From Phormidium ambiguum IAM M-71 (lineage in GTDB: Bacteria; Cyanobacteriota; Cyanobacteriia; Cyanobacteriales; Aerosakkonemataceae): a stretch of 50,169 bases of DNA. Within the stretch, counting starts at the first letter, position 1, and each line of letters opens with the position of its first letter. The notes under the pieces are model-generated. The model was not told the DNA's origin. It was given only the letters and a program-made list of their open reading frames with translations, and did not search any database. Shown piece after piece: positions 26,944-36,120 of this stretch. Both the position numbers and the translations under genes were made by a program. The DNA is taken from assembly GCF_001904725.1 (NCBI RefSeq), contig NZ_MRCE01000043.1, forward strand, positions 9,478-59,646, given 5' to 3'.

Positions 26944-27059
26944 CTTCCTCTGTGTCCTCTGCGTCCTCTGCGGTTCAAAAAAATATTATTCCCAAATCAA
27001 CAAAACCAACTCTCCTCTTTCTTCGCGTTCTTTGCGTCCTTCGCGGTTCAAAAAAAATT
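26944..27059. repeat. Two direct copies of a CTCTGCG...GGTTC repeat
   Basis: CCTCTGCGTCCTCTGCGGTTC with a following A-run (26944-26987) is repeated in altered form at 27014-27059 (TTCGCGTTCTTTGCG...CGCGGTTC and A-run). The second copy ends at the tilS start codon. The same core lies inside the elements at 17756-17863 and 41569-41675. Confidence 0.8.
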
Positions 27060-27061
27060 AA

Positions 27062-28048
27062 ATGCTTTCTTCCCCACCCTGGACACCAATTCACGCACAA
27101 ATACATCGCATCTTGCGACAACGCCAACTCCTACCAAAAAACCAAAACATATTAATCGCAGTATCAGGCGGACAAGACTCCCTTTGCTTAACCAAATTGC
27201 TAATAGACTTACAATCAAAATGGCAATGGAAATTAGCGATTTGTCATTGCGATCATCAATGGCGGAAAGATTCAGAAGCTAACGCCAACCATGTAGAAAA
27301 ATTAGCGAAAAATTGGCAATTACCCTTTTATTTACAAGTGACAAATCAAGAATTAAAAAGTGAAGCGGTGGCGAGAGAATGGCGTTATCAAGCGTTAATT
27401 AATACTGCTCAAACTTATAATTTTAGTTATATTGTGACTGGACATACAGCGAGCGATCGGGCCGAAACCCTAATCTACAATTTAACTCGTGGTAGTGGTG
27501 CGGATGGACTACAAAGTTTAACTTGGCAAAGAAATTTAACTGAAACCATCAAATTAGTTCGCCCGCTTTTAGAAATTACTCGCTTACAAACTGCCCAATT
27601 TTGTGCAGATTTTCAACTACAAATTTGGGAAGATTCTACTAACGAAGAGTTAAAATATAAACGAAATCGCATCAGATTAGAATTAATCCCTTACTTAAAA
27701 CAAAACTTCAATCCTCAAGTGGAAAAAGCCCTTGCTCAAACAGCAGAACTTTTGCAAGCAGAAGTAGAATTTTTAGAAAGTGTTTCCCAAGAAATTCTGG
27801 AAAAAGCAACTGCTAATTCGGCGATTCCTCAGATCAACTGCTTAATTTTACGTTCTACACCTTTAGCAATTCAAAGACGAGTTATGCGGCAATTCTTACA
27901 ACAAAATTTAGGATTTGCTCCTAGTTTTGAGCAAATAGAAAAATTAACTGCTTTGATTGCAGCACCAAATCGTTCTTGTACCGATCCATTTCCCGGAGGT
28001 ACGATCGCGCAAGTAGAAAACAACTACATTTATTTGAAAAAAGCCTAG
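27062..28048 (+). CDS. tilS: tRNA(Ile)-lysidine synthase TilS
   Basis: 328 residues. The N-type PP-loop SGGQDS (about residues 37-42) adenylates C34 of the AUA-reading isoleucine tRNA, and lysine is then attached. Family motifs are HCDHQWR, VTGHTASDRAETLIYNLTRGSG, RPLL and KYKRNRIR. It lacks the longer C-terminal domain of the E. coli enzyme, as is usual for cyanobacteria. It is an essential decoding gene and appears monocistronic. Confidence 0.94.
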   Translation: MLSSPPWTPIHAQIHRILRQRQLLPKNQNILIAVSGGQDSLCLTKLLIDLQSKWQWKLAICHCDHQWRKDSEANANHVEKLAKNWQLPFYLQVTNQELKSEAVAREWRYQALINTAQTYNFSYIVTGHTASDRAETLIYNLTRGSGADGLQSLTWQRNLTETIKLVRPLLEITRLQTAQFCADFQLQIWEDSTNEELKYKRNRIRLELIPYLKQNFNPQVEKALAQTAELLQAEVEFLESVSQEILEKATANSAIPQINCLILRSTPLAIQRRVMRQFLQQNLGFAPSFEQIEKLTALIAAPNRSCTDPFPGGTIAQVENNYIYLKKA

Positions 28049-28110
28049 AGCAGCACGGCAGAATCACACAGTTGAAATTAAAGTTTTTTCCGAACCTTCT
28101 TTCCTTGGAG

Positions 28111-28152
28111 CCTTCTGCCTTCTGCCTTCTGCCTTCTGCCTTCTGCCTTCTC
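28111..28152. repeat. Heptamer tandem array (CTTCTGC)
   Basis: Six CCTTCTG units lie in the 104-base gap between the convergent tilS and hmpF genes and touch the hmpF stop codon at 28153. Confidence 0.93.
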
Positions 28153-29919
28153 TTAAGAAGCTGCCAATTGTTGTAACTCACTGGGTATCAAACTATAAAT
28201 AATTTTCCGCATTTCTGCAATGCCATGAAATTGATAATCACCAATTTCTTGGACATGATTAAGCAGACCAGAAATAGCTTCCAACTTTTGTCTAACTTCG
28301 TTAATTTTATCTTGAATCTGTTGCAAAACTTCCTCATAAAGTCGCACTTTACCCCAAGATTCTGCCAAAGATACTTTTTGACTTTGGGTATTTTGGTCGC
28401 TAGTTTGTAACTCTTGGCGTTGATTTTCTTGTTGCTGTATTTGAGCATCTACCATAGCTTGAGCTTGGCCAATGCTAGAGCGCATTTGTTCAATTTCCCG
28501 TTCCAGTTTTTGCAACTCTTCCGCCTGTTGTTGACGCGCTGATTCAATCTGGGATAAAACAGGGCCTAAATCAATTTTTTGCCCATCAATTACTTCCGTA
28601 TCAGCAATACCTTGCCGACGGCGTAATACCTTAACGTGCTGGGAAAAAATTTCCTCCCGTTCTCGTAGAGTGCGACGTTGACCAACCAAAGTTTCTTCTA
28701 ACATTTGGTAACGGTCTTGTTCATCAGCTAATTCAGTTTTTAAGTTTTGACGTTCTTGGTCGTTAGCTTGCTGTAGCTTTTGTTGTAATTCTGCGATCGC
28801 CTGACGTTCAAACTCCAACTCCTCTTCCTGATCGCTCACAAAACGCTTCGCTTTATCTAACTCTAATTTCAAATTTTGGGTAACTGCTTGCAGTTCACCA
28901 GTCGCCATCCGTTCTAAAGCTTCCAAATCAATTTCTTGGCTAATCTTCACCTCCGAAGACATTGCCGCCAAACGTTGTACTTGTTGATACAACTCATCTT
29001 GATTGCGTAATTGAATACTCAAAGTTTGCGCGTATTCTTGCTTCAAAGACAAAGAATTTTTTTGAATCTTCAAAGCTTCCTTAGCTTGGTCTATCTCAGT
29101 TTGCGCTTTGTTGAAATCATCCCAACGACTTTGAATATTACTAGCTTGACGATCGACTCTTTCTTGCAATGCAGTCGCCGCCGCTCTTTGCTGCTCCAAC
29201 TGTTGCCAATGTTGATCTAAAATTGCTTGTTCTTGATTCAGCGCCTCCACCGCCCAACCAAGTTGTTCCCGAATCGGCTCAGGAGAAGCGATCGTTTGCG
29301 ACAATCTTTCCAAAATCTCTTGAATTTGCCTTGCTTGTTGATCGTCAAGCGCCGCTTGCGGTTTATACTGAGCTTCCAACTCTTTCACCCGCTCTTGCTC
29401 ACCCTTCAAATGCGCCCAAGCACCTTCCAACTCCGAACGATTGCGATCGATTTCTTCCTTTAACCTTTCTACTTCCTCACGAGAACTATTAATCTCTTGT
29501 CTTTGTTCTTCAAATCGCTCTACCTCTTGCTCCATTTGCGCCAACTCTTCTTGACGAGCTTGAATTTCCATCTCCCGACGGTTCAACTCATGCGCTTGGT
29601 AAGTCAGCGACTCCTTCCACTGCTCAATTTCTTCTTCCTTAGTCTTGTACTTTTCCTGTAACCGGGAGAAATTTTGCAGAATCCCCACTAACTCCCGCCC
29701 CGGATTAATCCGTTGTACTTGGCGATTTCCGCCCACTTCCACCAAAACCAGCGCCCCGTCACCGTACTTGCTTCCTTCTTCAGGAGAAAGGGGAAGCACT
29801 TCTTCACCACTTATGCCACTCCAACTTTCCCCACGCTGACAAGCCAGCAGTTTCAGATCCGTTTTATTGCCTCCGAATGGGCCAGACTTTTTTTGTAATA
29901 CTTCTGCTAGATACAGCAC
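28153..29919 (-). CDS. hmpF: HmpF-type coiled-coil pilus motility protein
   Basis: 588 residues. A conserved N-terminal globular part (MLYLAEVLQKK, LKLLACQRGE, GALVLVEVGGNRQVQRI, GRELVGILQNFSRLQEK) is followed from about residue 85 to 550 by almost continuous coiled coil rich in Glu, Gln and Arg. A short C-terminal segment ends EMRKIIYSLIPSELQQL. This matches HmpF of filamentous cyanobacteria, which localises with type IV pilus bases and is required for gliding. The gene is divergent from hmpA across a 622-base gap, the same arrangement as the known hmp locus of Nostoc punctiforme. There is no membrane segment. Confidence 0.88.
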   Translation of the reverse strand: MLYLAEVLQKKSGPFGGNKTDLKLLACQRGESWSGISGEEVLPLSPEEGSKYGDGALVLVEVGGNRQVQRINPGRELVGILQNFSRLQEKYKTKEEEIEQWKESLTYQAHELNRREMEIQARQEELAQMEQEVERFEEQRQEINSSREEVERLKEEIDRNRSELEGAWAHLKGEQERVKELEAQYKPQAALDDQQARQIQEILERLSQTIASPEPIREQLGWAVEALNQEQAILDQHWQQLEQQRAAATALQERVDRQASNIQSRWDDFNKAQTEIDQAKEALKIQKNSLSLKQEYAQTLSIQLRNQDELYQQVQRLAAMSSEVKISQEIDLEALERMATGELQAVTQNLKLELDKAKRFVSDQEEELEFERQAIAELQQKLQQANDQERQNLKTELADEQDRYQMLEETLVGQRRTLREREEIFSQHVKVLRRRQGIADTEVIDGQKIDLGPVLSQIESARQQQAEELQKLEREIEQMRSSIGQAQAMVDAQIQQQENQRQELQTSDQNTQSQKVSLAESWGKVRLYEEVLQQIQDKINEVRQKLEAISGLLNHVQEIGDYQFHGIAEMRKIIYSLIPSELQQLAAS

Positions 29920-30541
29920 GCCGATATTCCTCTTGATGTGTCTAGGTTCGAGCTTTGGCTAAACCTTTCCCAGATATAACTTAGTTCTACTAACCCTAGT
30001 TTAGGCAGACAACGCTCATAAAACAAATTGAATTGACTTGCCCACTATATTCGCCGCCGTGTTCATCCGACCCAACCCCATCGAACGAAATCAACCTTGA
30101 CTATTGGTTAAACTCAGCTGGAAACAGCAGCCGAAAACAGCTTACTGCCAAGAGCCGTAAAATTTGCCTGCGAGAATGCCATTATTATCTATACTTATAA
30201 CCACTAAAGTTAAGAACTGCGAGGCAAAGACAACAAGTTTAAATTTTGTAAACTTGCTACTTAAACTCGACGCTTTTCACTTAGAGGGAAACAGTAGCAG
30301 GCGAATAGCGTGGACAGCTACATTAGGTTAAATTCTAACCTAGACTAAAGACATCTACTGTACTAGCCAGAAAGAAATTAAAGTAGTGGTAAGGGAAGAA
30401 AAAAAATCAGCCAGACATAAAAAATTCTAGGCGATACTCATCCACAATCAAAAGGTAACTTTTATAATTTTTCCAGCTGGGAAATTCAGTAGCAGCAAGA
30501 AGTTAGAGCCAAATAGTTTCTAAGGAGAGCGCTATAGTTCC
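29920..30541. promoter_or_regulatory. Divergent hmpF-hmpA intergenic region
   Basis: 622 bases with no credible gene. It should hold both promoters. One clear dyad, TAGGTTA (30324-30330) and TAACCTA (30336-30342), lies about 200 bases before hmpA and could be an operator. AAGGAG near 30522 is about 14 bases from the hmpA ATG, longer than normal spacing. I cannot place -35/-10 boxes or assign a sigma factor from the sequence alone. Confidence 0.55.
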
Positions 30542-31783
30542 ATGCAGGGAACGTTAAGTGAAATTGATATTCGTAGTATTCTACAACTCATTGAATTAGG
30601 TCAACGAACGGGGTATCTAGAAGTACAAGCGTTTCGTGATGGAAAATTCCGAGTTGCGGAACAGTTTTGGATTGTATTTTTTCTCAATGGTCAAATTGCT
30701 TATGCCGCAGACAGCGACAGCAGTTTATCTCGCCTCCGGGATTATTTACGTCGATATAATTTAGATTCGGCGGTAGATCAACTTTATCTACCTGCGATCG
30801 CCACGACAAATGCACCCGAATACGGCTATTTATGGACATTATTAGAAACTCACGTCCTTACCCCAGCCCAAGGTAGGGAAATCATTCAAAGCATGATCCA
30901 AGAAACCTTGTTCGATCTGCTCAGTTTACACCAAGGTTCCTTCGTGTTTGAAATTGGCCCTGCCCTTGCCCCCCAACTCACCACCTTAGAAATCGGCCCC
31001 CTTGTTGCCAACATCATGAAACAGGTACAAGAGTGGAAACAATTTCATCCTCATATTCAATCCCCCGAACAATGCCCAGTGATTGTCGAATCGTCACTTT
31101 TACGGCAAAAATTACCAGAAAACACCTTTAAAATTTTGGCTAGTTGGGCAGATGGTCAAAACTCCTTGCGACAGTTGGCGCGTTACTTAAATCGGCCAAT
31201 TCTTCCAGTCGCCAAAGCCATTTACCCATACATAAAGAAAGGTTGGGTGCAATTAGTTTATCCTAGTAGTCTCAGCACCAATCCTGCGCCAGGAGAATTT
31301 CCCTCCGAGCCAAAAACTGGTACACACAGCGTCGTGTTCATTGATGATGGGGTTGCCACTTGTAAAGCAGTGGAACATACACTCAAACAACATGGTTACG
31401 CTGTAGCTGCGCTCAGTAATCCACTGAAGGCACTCAGTTTGGTATTCCAAATTAAACCAGACCTAATTCTGTGTGACATTATCATGCCTGAATTAGATGG
31501 ATTTGAAATTTGTGCTATGTTGCGACGGTCTACGGCTTTTCGCCAAACCCCGATCGTCATGTTAACCGGAAAAGATGGGTTTATCGATCGCGTCAAAGCC
31601 CGCATGGTAGGCGCAACAGACTACCTAACCAAACCCTTCGGTGACAGTGAATTACTGATGTTAGTAGAAAAATATATAGGCAAAAGCGACATCAATCTAG
31701 CCAAGGCTACTCAATTATCGATCGAAGCGTTAGAAGAGGAACTAGAACAAACCAACACACCCGACTTGAATGTTAGTCGGTAA
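30542..31783 (+). CDS. hmpA: HmpA/PixG-type PATAN response regulator
   Basis: 413 residues. The N-terminal PATAN/DUF4388 region (MQGTLSEIDIRSILQLIELGQRTG, about residues 1-110) continues into a helical second half with IIQSMIQETLFDLLSLHQGSFVFE and a winged-helix-like LASWADGQNSLRQLARYLN. A C-terminal receiver domain covers about residues 262-385, with acidic D270/D271 and phospho-acceptor Asp312 (LILCDIIMPELDG), then LTGKD and TKPFGD. In the homologous Pix and Hmp systems this is the first response regulator and contacts pilus motors. It heads the plus-strand cluster. Confidence 0.9.
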   Translation: MQGTLSEIDIRSILQLIELGQRTGYLEVQAFRDGKFRVAEQFWIVFFLNGQIAYAADSDSSLSRLRDYLRRYNLDSAVDQLYLPAIATTNAPEYGYLWTLLETHVLTPAQGREIIQSMIQETLFDLLSLHQGSFVFEIGPALAPQLTTLEIGPLVANIMKQVQEWKQFHPHIQSPEQCPVIVESSLLRQKLPENTFKILASWADGQNSLRQLARYLNRPILPVAKAIYPYIKKGWVQLVYPSSLSTNPAPGEFPSEPKTGTHSVVFIDDGVATCKAVEHTLKQHGYAVAALSNPLKALSLVFQIKPDLILCDIIMPELDGFEICAMLRRSTAFRQTPIVMLTGKDGFIDRVKARMVGATDYLTKPFGDSELLMLVEKYIGKSDINLAKATQLSIEALEEELEQTNTPDLNVSR

Positions 31784-31968
31784 TATTGGGGAAAACTAAA
31801 AAAATAGGTACTCACCTAAAATCTTCACCTTAGCTAATAGCGCATAAACTGTCTTAATTAGACAAGGTGCGAGATACTTGACTCGATTGATATGTAGAAA
31901 GCGGCAACCTTGATAGATTTTTACTGTTATCTAAAATTTGTGAAATCAGCAAGTCAGGTAAAAAAATT

Positions 31969-32334
31969 ATGAGTACAGTTCTAGTAGTAGAGGATAGCGT
32001 TACCCAAAGAGAGATGATCTCCGACCTGTTACGTGAAAGTGGACTGAACGTTACAGTTGCCACAGATGGAGTAGAAGCACTAGAGTTCATCCAAGGTCGC
32101 TGTCCCGATCTAGTAGTCTTAGATATTGTCATGCCCAAAATGAATGGCTATGAGGTTTGCCGTCGCCTCAAAGCCGATCCAAAAACCCAAAATGTCCCGG
32201 TAGTGATGTGTTCTTCCAAAGGCGAAGAATTCGATCGCTATTGGGGAATGAAACAAGGTGCAGATGCTTACATTGCTAAACCGTTTCAGCCTAAAGAACT
32301 GATCGGTACAGTTAAACAACTATTACGAGGATAG
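31969..32334 (+). CDS. hmpB: HmpB/PixH-type CheY response regulator
   Basis: 121 residues, receiver domain only: Glu8/Asp9 pocket, Asp52 acceptor (VVLDIVMPKMNG), MCSSK switch residue, and AKPFQP with the conserved Lys. It would accept phosphate from the HmpE kinase. It lies 185 bases after hmpA and 11 bases before hmpC. Confidence 0.92.
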   Translation: MSTVLVVEDSVTQREMISDLLRESGLNVTVATDGVEALEFIQGRCPDLVVLDIVMPKMNGYEVCRRLKADPKTQNVPVVMCSSKGEEFDRYWGMKQGADAYIAKPFQPKELIGTVKQLLRG

Positions 32335-32345
32335 AGAAAATCATT

Positions 32346-32879
32346 ATGGTTGGAAACCCGGACTTTTTAACCGGAAAAGGTCAAGACCAAAGTTCAGAAT
32401 TTCAAGAATTAGAAAGCCCAGAAGGTGAGTTACATCTGCGGTTTTATGTTACACCAACCACAGAATTAGCTTTACCCGCAATCGGCATCAAAGAAGTACT
32501 TGACCCGCCACCAGATAGAATAACCCCTATACCCAACGCCTCTCCCTTACTCTTGGGAACGCTCAACTTTCGGGGTCGGGTAATTTGGGTAGCTGACTTA
32601 GGGCAATTCTTAGGAGAATCTAATGGATTAAACACTGACCGCCCAGAAATTCCGGTTATTGCCATAGAAGACCAAGATACTATGCTAGGCTTGGCAGTCG
32701 AGCAGATTGTGGGCATGGATTGGTTAGATGTAGAAACAAATTTTCAAATGCCAAATAATGCACCAGATAGTATGGCACCCTTCTTGCGGGGTGAATGGAT
32801 ATTAGACTCTCAAAACAATAAAACTCTACAACTATTAGACCAAGTGGCGATTCTGCGATCGGCACGCTGGGCAGCATAA
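32346..32879 (+). CDS. hmpC: HmpC/PixI-type CheW adaptor
   Basis: 177 residues with a CheW/SH3-like fold: LRFYVTPTTELALPAIGIKEVLD, LLLGTLNFRGRVIWVADLGQFLG and MLGLAVEQIVGMDWL. It couples the receptor (HmpD) to the kinase (HmpE). The tight spacing after hmpB (11 bases) indicates translation from one message. Confidence 0.92.
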   Translation: MVGNPDFLTGKGQDQSSEFQELESPEGELHLRFYVTPTTELALPAIGIKEVLDPPPDRITPIPNASPLLLGTLNFRGRVIWVADLGQFLGESNGLNTDRPEIPVIAIEDQDTMLGLAVEQIVGMDWLDVETNFQMPNNAPDSMAPFLRGEWILDSQNNKTLQLLDQVAILRSARWAA

Positions 32880-33052
32880 AATCGTGTAGAGCAGTGTTGA
32901 GTGCCTAAGAAAAAACAGATATTCTACTCTGGTCTAGAAACTAAAGAGTCAAGTTAATAACTCTTCTGCCCTTAAGCTCATTTAACTTTACTGACTAAAA
33001 AATCAGGAAAGGCAATTTTGGTAAATAATTATTGGGTCACAGAAAATGATTT

Positions 33053-33113
33053 ATGAGTACAAAACCCGCTCTAAATAATTTCCCATTAACTCAGCACTCA
33101 GTACTCATTTATT
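33053..33113. repeat. Heptamer units and inverted repeat before hmpD
   Basis: ATGAGTAC (33053-33060) is complemented by GTACTCAT (33101-33108). The right arm is part of a 7-base periodic stretch (AACTCAG, CACTCAG, TACTCAT). It ends about 15 bases before the hmpD start and just upstream of its strong ribosome site, so it could lie in the leader. Confidence 0.65.
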
Positions 33114-33128
33114 AGCGGGAGGAGGCAA

Positions 33129-35951
33129 ATGCCATTTAGCACACACACACAGAAATACCAGGAAGCTCAAACAGCATATATGCAGGGGAAAGACGAGGAA
33201 GCGGCAGAAATTGTCGATCAACTCGTCTCGGAGTTCCCGGAAGAACCAAGTATCCGGTTACTCCGAGGTCATATTTATTGCAACCTGGGACAATATGACA
33301 CGGCTAGGGAACAGTATGAATATGTGCTGACCCTGACAGATAATCCAGAATATGTTGATTACGCCAACAGCGGTTTAGCTTACTTGAGTGAATGTGAAAA
33401 TTCCTCAGCCAGCAATGGCGCGACTCCAGAAATGGATTATGGAGAGGATTATCAAAACGAAGAAAATCAGGAATGGAATCAATACGATCGCGCTACTCTA
33501 GCCAGCGATTTTGGCTTAGATGACTTAGGGTTGGACGATATTGACGATATTCCTTCCATGCCCTCAGACTATCAAACAGGCAACGGTAGCGCCCAATTTG
33601 AGCATGATAACCCCTTTGGCACAAATCATGCCCAGAGCAATGGTTACGATAACGGCAATGGTGCTGATGCTGGGGGAATGTTTGTCGATCCCTTCGCAGT
33701 TGATTCTCAAGAACAAGCATACTTCGATGAAGAATCAACAGAAGTTTCTTCAGGATGGTTCGCTCCCGATCCAAATCAGGAAGATAATTATGATCCAAAT
33801 CAGGAAGATAATTATTATGTAGAAGAATCAGAAACCAATAACTACTCATTTGCTCCTGATTCTACTTATAGTAATGAAGTATCTTTTGATTCCCAAGCAG
33901 ATGCTTTTGACCAAGGATATGGCAACGAATTTAACGATGCAGAATTAGGAGAATACGACAGTCCAGAACTGGCATATTTTGATGAAGAAGAATCTCCGGC
34001 TTGGTCAAATTCGCAACCAACACTTCCCGATCAAATACCAATTTCTAGTCAGAGAAATTCTCGATCGATTCCACCTAGAGGTGTGATTGGTGATGATGAA
34101 ACTATTTTACTAGGTAATGAACTAGCATCAAGTAATGACGAAATAGATGCCTTTGATGTGGCATTTGGGGAAGAAAATGACGATGATGCAAATTTTGCGA
34201 TGCCATTTTCTGGCTCAGATCAACAACAAGTTCATCATGATATTCTGCAAGAATTCGATGAATTTGATGATGATTTAGAAAATCTACCTAATTTTGAAAA
34301 TCTGGAAGATTCAGCGAGTTTAGCACCACCCCACACGGGTTCTTTTGGTTTAACTGGGGGAATTCCTACAGGTGGAATGCGATCGGATATCAATGATGCA
34401 GGCGATCGCTCAGCCTTTGGTTACGATGATAACTTCCCCACCACCGAAGCACCAATATTTGTCCCCCAATCAGGCAGCGGGAGCACCGAACCAACCGTCA
34501 CCGTAGAACAAGGTTGGTTAGCACCCTTTGAAAATGCCCCCATAGGCCAAAAACGCACCATCTCCGCAGTCGTAGTCGGTATTGTCTCGGCAATTTCTGT
34601 AGCGGCAATTAGTTTGGGTTCCCAAGTCGCTTTTCGTCCCACAGATAAAGAAAGCCTTACCCAAATGCAATTTACAGGCTTGGCAATGGCAGGAGTCGCC
34701 GGAGTTGTGGGTTTTGGTACTTCCATGCTGGTGGGAGGATTGATGGATCGACAAATTCGTCGCCAAACCGTCAATTTGCAAGAGCAATTTGATTCGGTTT
34801 CTCTGGGCAATTTGTCCGCGCAAGCCACAGTTTACTCGGAAGATGAATTGGGCAGATTAGCCGCAGCATTTAACCAAATGACGCGGATTATGCTAACTCA
34901 AACCAGTGAAGCTCAACGGAAAGCGGAAGAACAAGAACAGGCAAAAGAAGATTTGCAACGGCAAGTAATTCGGTTGCTGGACGATGTAGAAGGAGCCGCT
35001 AGAGGTGACTTAACTGTTCAAGCGGAAGTAACGGCTGACGTTTTGGGTGCGGTGGCTGACTCATTTAACTTGACGATTCAAAACCTGCGGGAAATCGTGG
35101 TTAAGGTAATTGAAGCCGCTAAGCAAGTTAACAAAGGTGCTTCGGAAAACGAGAAATTTGCTCGTCAACTCTCGGCTGATGCTTTGCGCCAAGCAGAGGA
35201 ATTGGCTGTCACCTTAAATCAGGTGCAAGGGATGACGGAAATGATTGCTAGGGTTGCCGATAGTGCGGCTGAGGCAGAAAAAGTAGGGCGTTCGGCTTCG
35301 GCAATGGCTCGCAAGGGTGGTGACGCGGTAGAACGGACTGTGGGCAGTATTTTGGGGATTCGGGAAACTGTGGCGGAAACTACCCGCAAGGTGAAACGGT
35401 TGGCGGAGTCTTCCCAGGAAATTGCCAAGATTGTGGCTTTGATTGCAGCGATCGCATCTCGAACCAATTTGTTAGCATTAAACGCTAGCATTGAAGCAGC
35501 AAGAGCAGGCGAAGCGGGTCGGGGTTTCGCAATTGTGGCTGATGAAGTGCGACAATTGGCAGATCGATCGGCAAAAGCACTCAAAGAAATTGAGCAAATC
35601 GTTTTGCAAATTCAAAGCGAAACTAGCTCGGTAATGATGGCAATGGAAGAAGGTACTCAGCAGGTAATTGAAGGCACAAAAGTTGCTGAGCAAGCGAAGC
35701 GGAGTTTGGATGACATTATTCAAGTGTCTAACCAAATTGATGTTTTGGTGCGATCGATTACTGCCGACACAGTTCAGCAAACCCAAGCGGCGCACAACGT
35801 CGCCCAGGTGGTGCAATCTGTGGAACTTACCGCCCAAGAAACCTCCCAAGAAGCACAACGGGTGTCAGGACAACTCCAAAATCTGGTGGGTGTGGCACGC
35901 AATTTGTTAACTTCTGTAGAGCGTTTCCGTGTGGAAGCGAGCGATCGCTAA
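33129..35951 (+). CDS. hmpD: HmpD-type methyl-accepting chemotaxis protein
   Basis: 940 residues, started after the strong GGGAGGAGG ribosome site. N-terminal TPR-like helices (about residues 5-95) are followed by a long acidic Asn/Asp/Glu/Tyr-rich disordered region (100-460), which includes a duplicated DPNQEDNY at 33769-33816. Two membrane segments lie at about 477-497 and 514-538. HAMP domains cover about 540-600 and 614-660. The MCP signalling hairpin follows, with its tip near 768-805 ([20 protein letters not shown]). No GAF/cyanobacteriochrome domain is present, unlike the PixJ phototaxis receptor, so the Hmp assignment is favoured. The signal sensed is unknown. Confidence 0.92.
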   Translation: MPFSTHTQKYQEAQTAYMQGKDEEAAEIVDQLVSEFPEEPSIRLLRGHIYCNLGQYDTAREQYEYVLTLTDNPEYVDYANSGLAYLSECENSSASNGATPEMDYGEDYQNEENQEWNQYDRATLASDFGLDDLGLDDIDDIPSMPSDYQTGNGSAQFEHDNPFGTNHAQSNGYDNGNGADAGGMFVDPFAVDSQEQAYFDEESTEVSSGWFAPDPNQEDNYDPNQEDNYYVEESETNNYSFAPDSTYSNEVSFDSQADAFDQGYGNEFNDAELGEYDSPELAYFDEEESPAWSNSQPTLPDQIPISSQRNSRSIPPRGVIGDDETILLGNELASSNDEIDAFDVAFGEENDDDANFAMPFSGSDQQQVHHDILQEFDEFDDDLENLPNFENLEDSASLAPPHTGSFGLTGGIPTGGMRSDINDAGDRSAFGYDDNFPTTEAPIFVPQSGSGSTEPTVTVEQGWLAPFENAPIGQKRTISAVVVGIVSAISVAAISLGSQVAFRPTDKESLTQMQFTGLAMAGVAGVVGFGTSMLVGGLMDRQIRRQTVNLQEQFDSVSLGNLSAQATVYSEDELGRLAAAFNQMTRIMLTQTSEAQRKAEEQEQAKEDLQRQVIRLLDDVEGAARGDLTVQAEVTADVLGAVADSFNLTIQNLREIVVKVIEAAKQVNKGASENEKFARQLSADALRQAEELAVTLNQVQGMTEMIARVADSAAEAEKVGRSASAMARKGGDAVERTVGSILGIRETVAETTRKVKRLAESSQEIAKIVALIAAIASRTNLLALNASIEAARAGEAGRGFAIVADEVRQLADRSAKALKEIEQIVLQIQSETSSVMMAMEEGTQQVIEGTKVAEQAKRSLDDIIQVSNQIDVLVRSITADTVQQTQAAHNVAQVVQSVELTAQETSQEAQRVSGQLQNLVGVARNLLTSVERFRVEASDR

Positions 35952-36022
35952 ACACTGAATCTCTAACCTGGCTATATTAAATAAATTAAAGCTAGGAAAA
36001 ACTGACAATTATTACTTTTGAT

Positions 36023-36105
36023 AGTTGAGTTTTGCCAAACATAAAATCGGAGCAGATGTGAGGTACCCCTACCTCACACCCTGCTAACTCAAAACTCACA
36101 ACTCG
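36023..36105. repeat. Nested hairpin with heptamer units between hmpD and hmpE
   Basis: Inner stem TGTGAGGTA/TACCTCACA around CCCC (36057-36078), extended by GCAG/CTGC. An outer stem AGTTGAGTTTTG at 36023 pairs with a complementary CAAAACTCACAACT ending near 36104, with a two-base bulge. The right arm is a 7-base periodic run (TAACTCA, AAACTCA, CAACTCG). It ends about 17 bases before the hmpE ATG and may affect read-through or translation of hmpE. Confidence 0.65.
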
Positions 36106-36120
36106 TTGAGGAACACAGTT

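Noticed and set aside
26952-27155. 67-residue plus-strand frame
   Set aside because: It is built from the CTCTGCG/GGTTC repeats and overlaps the tilS start in another frame.
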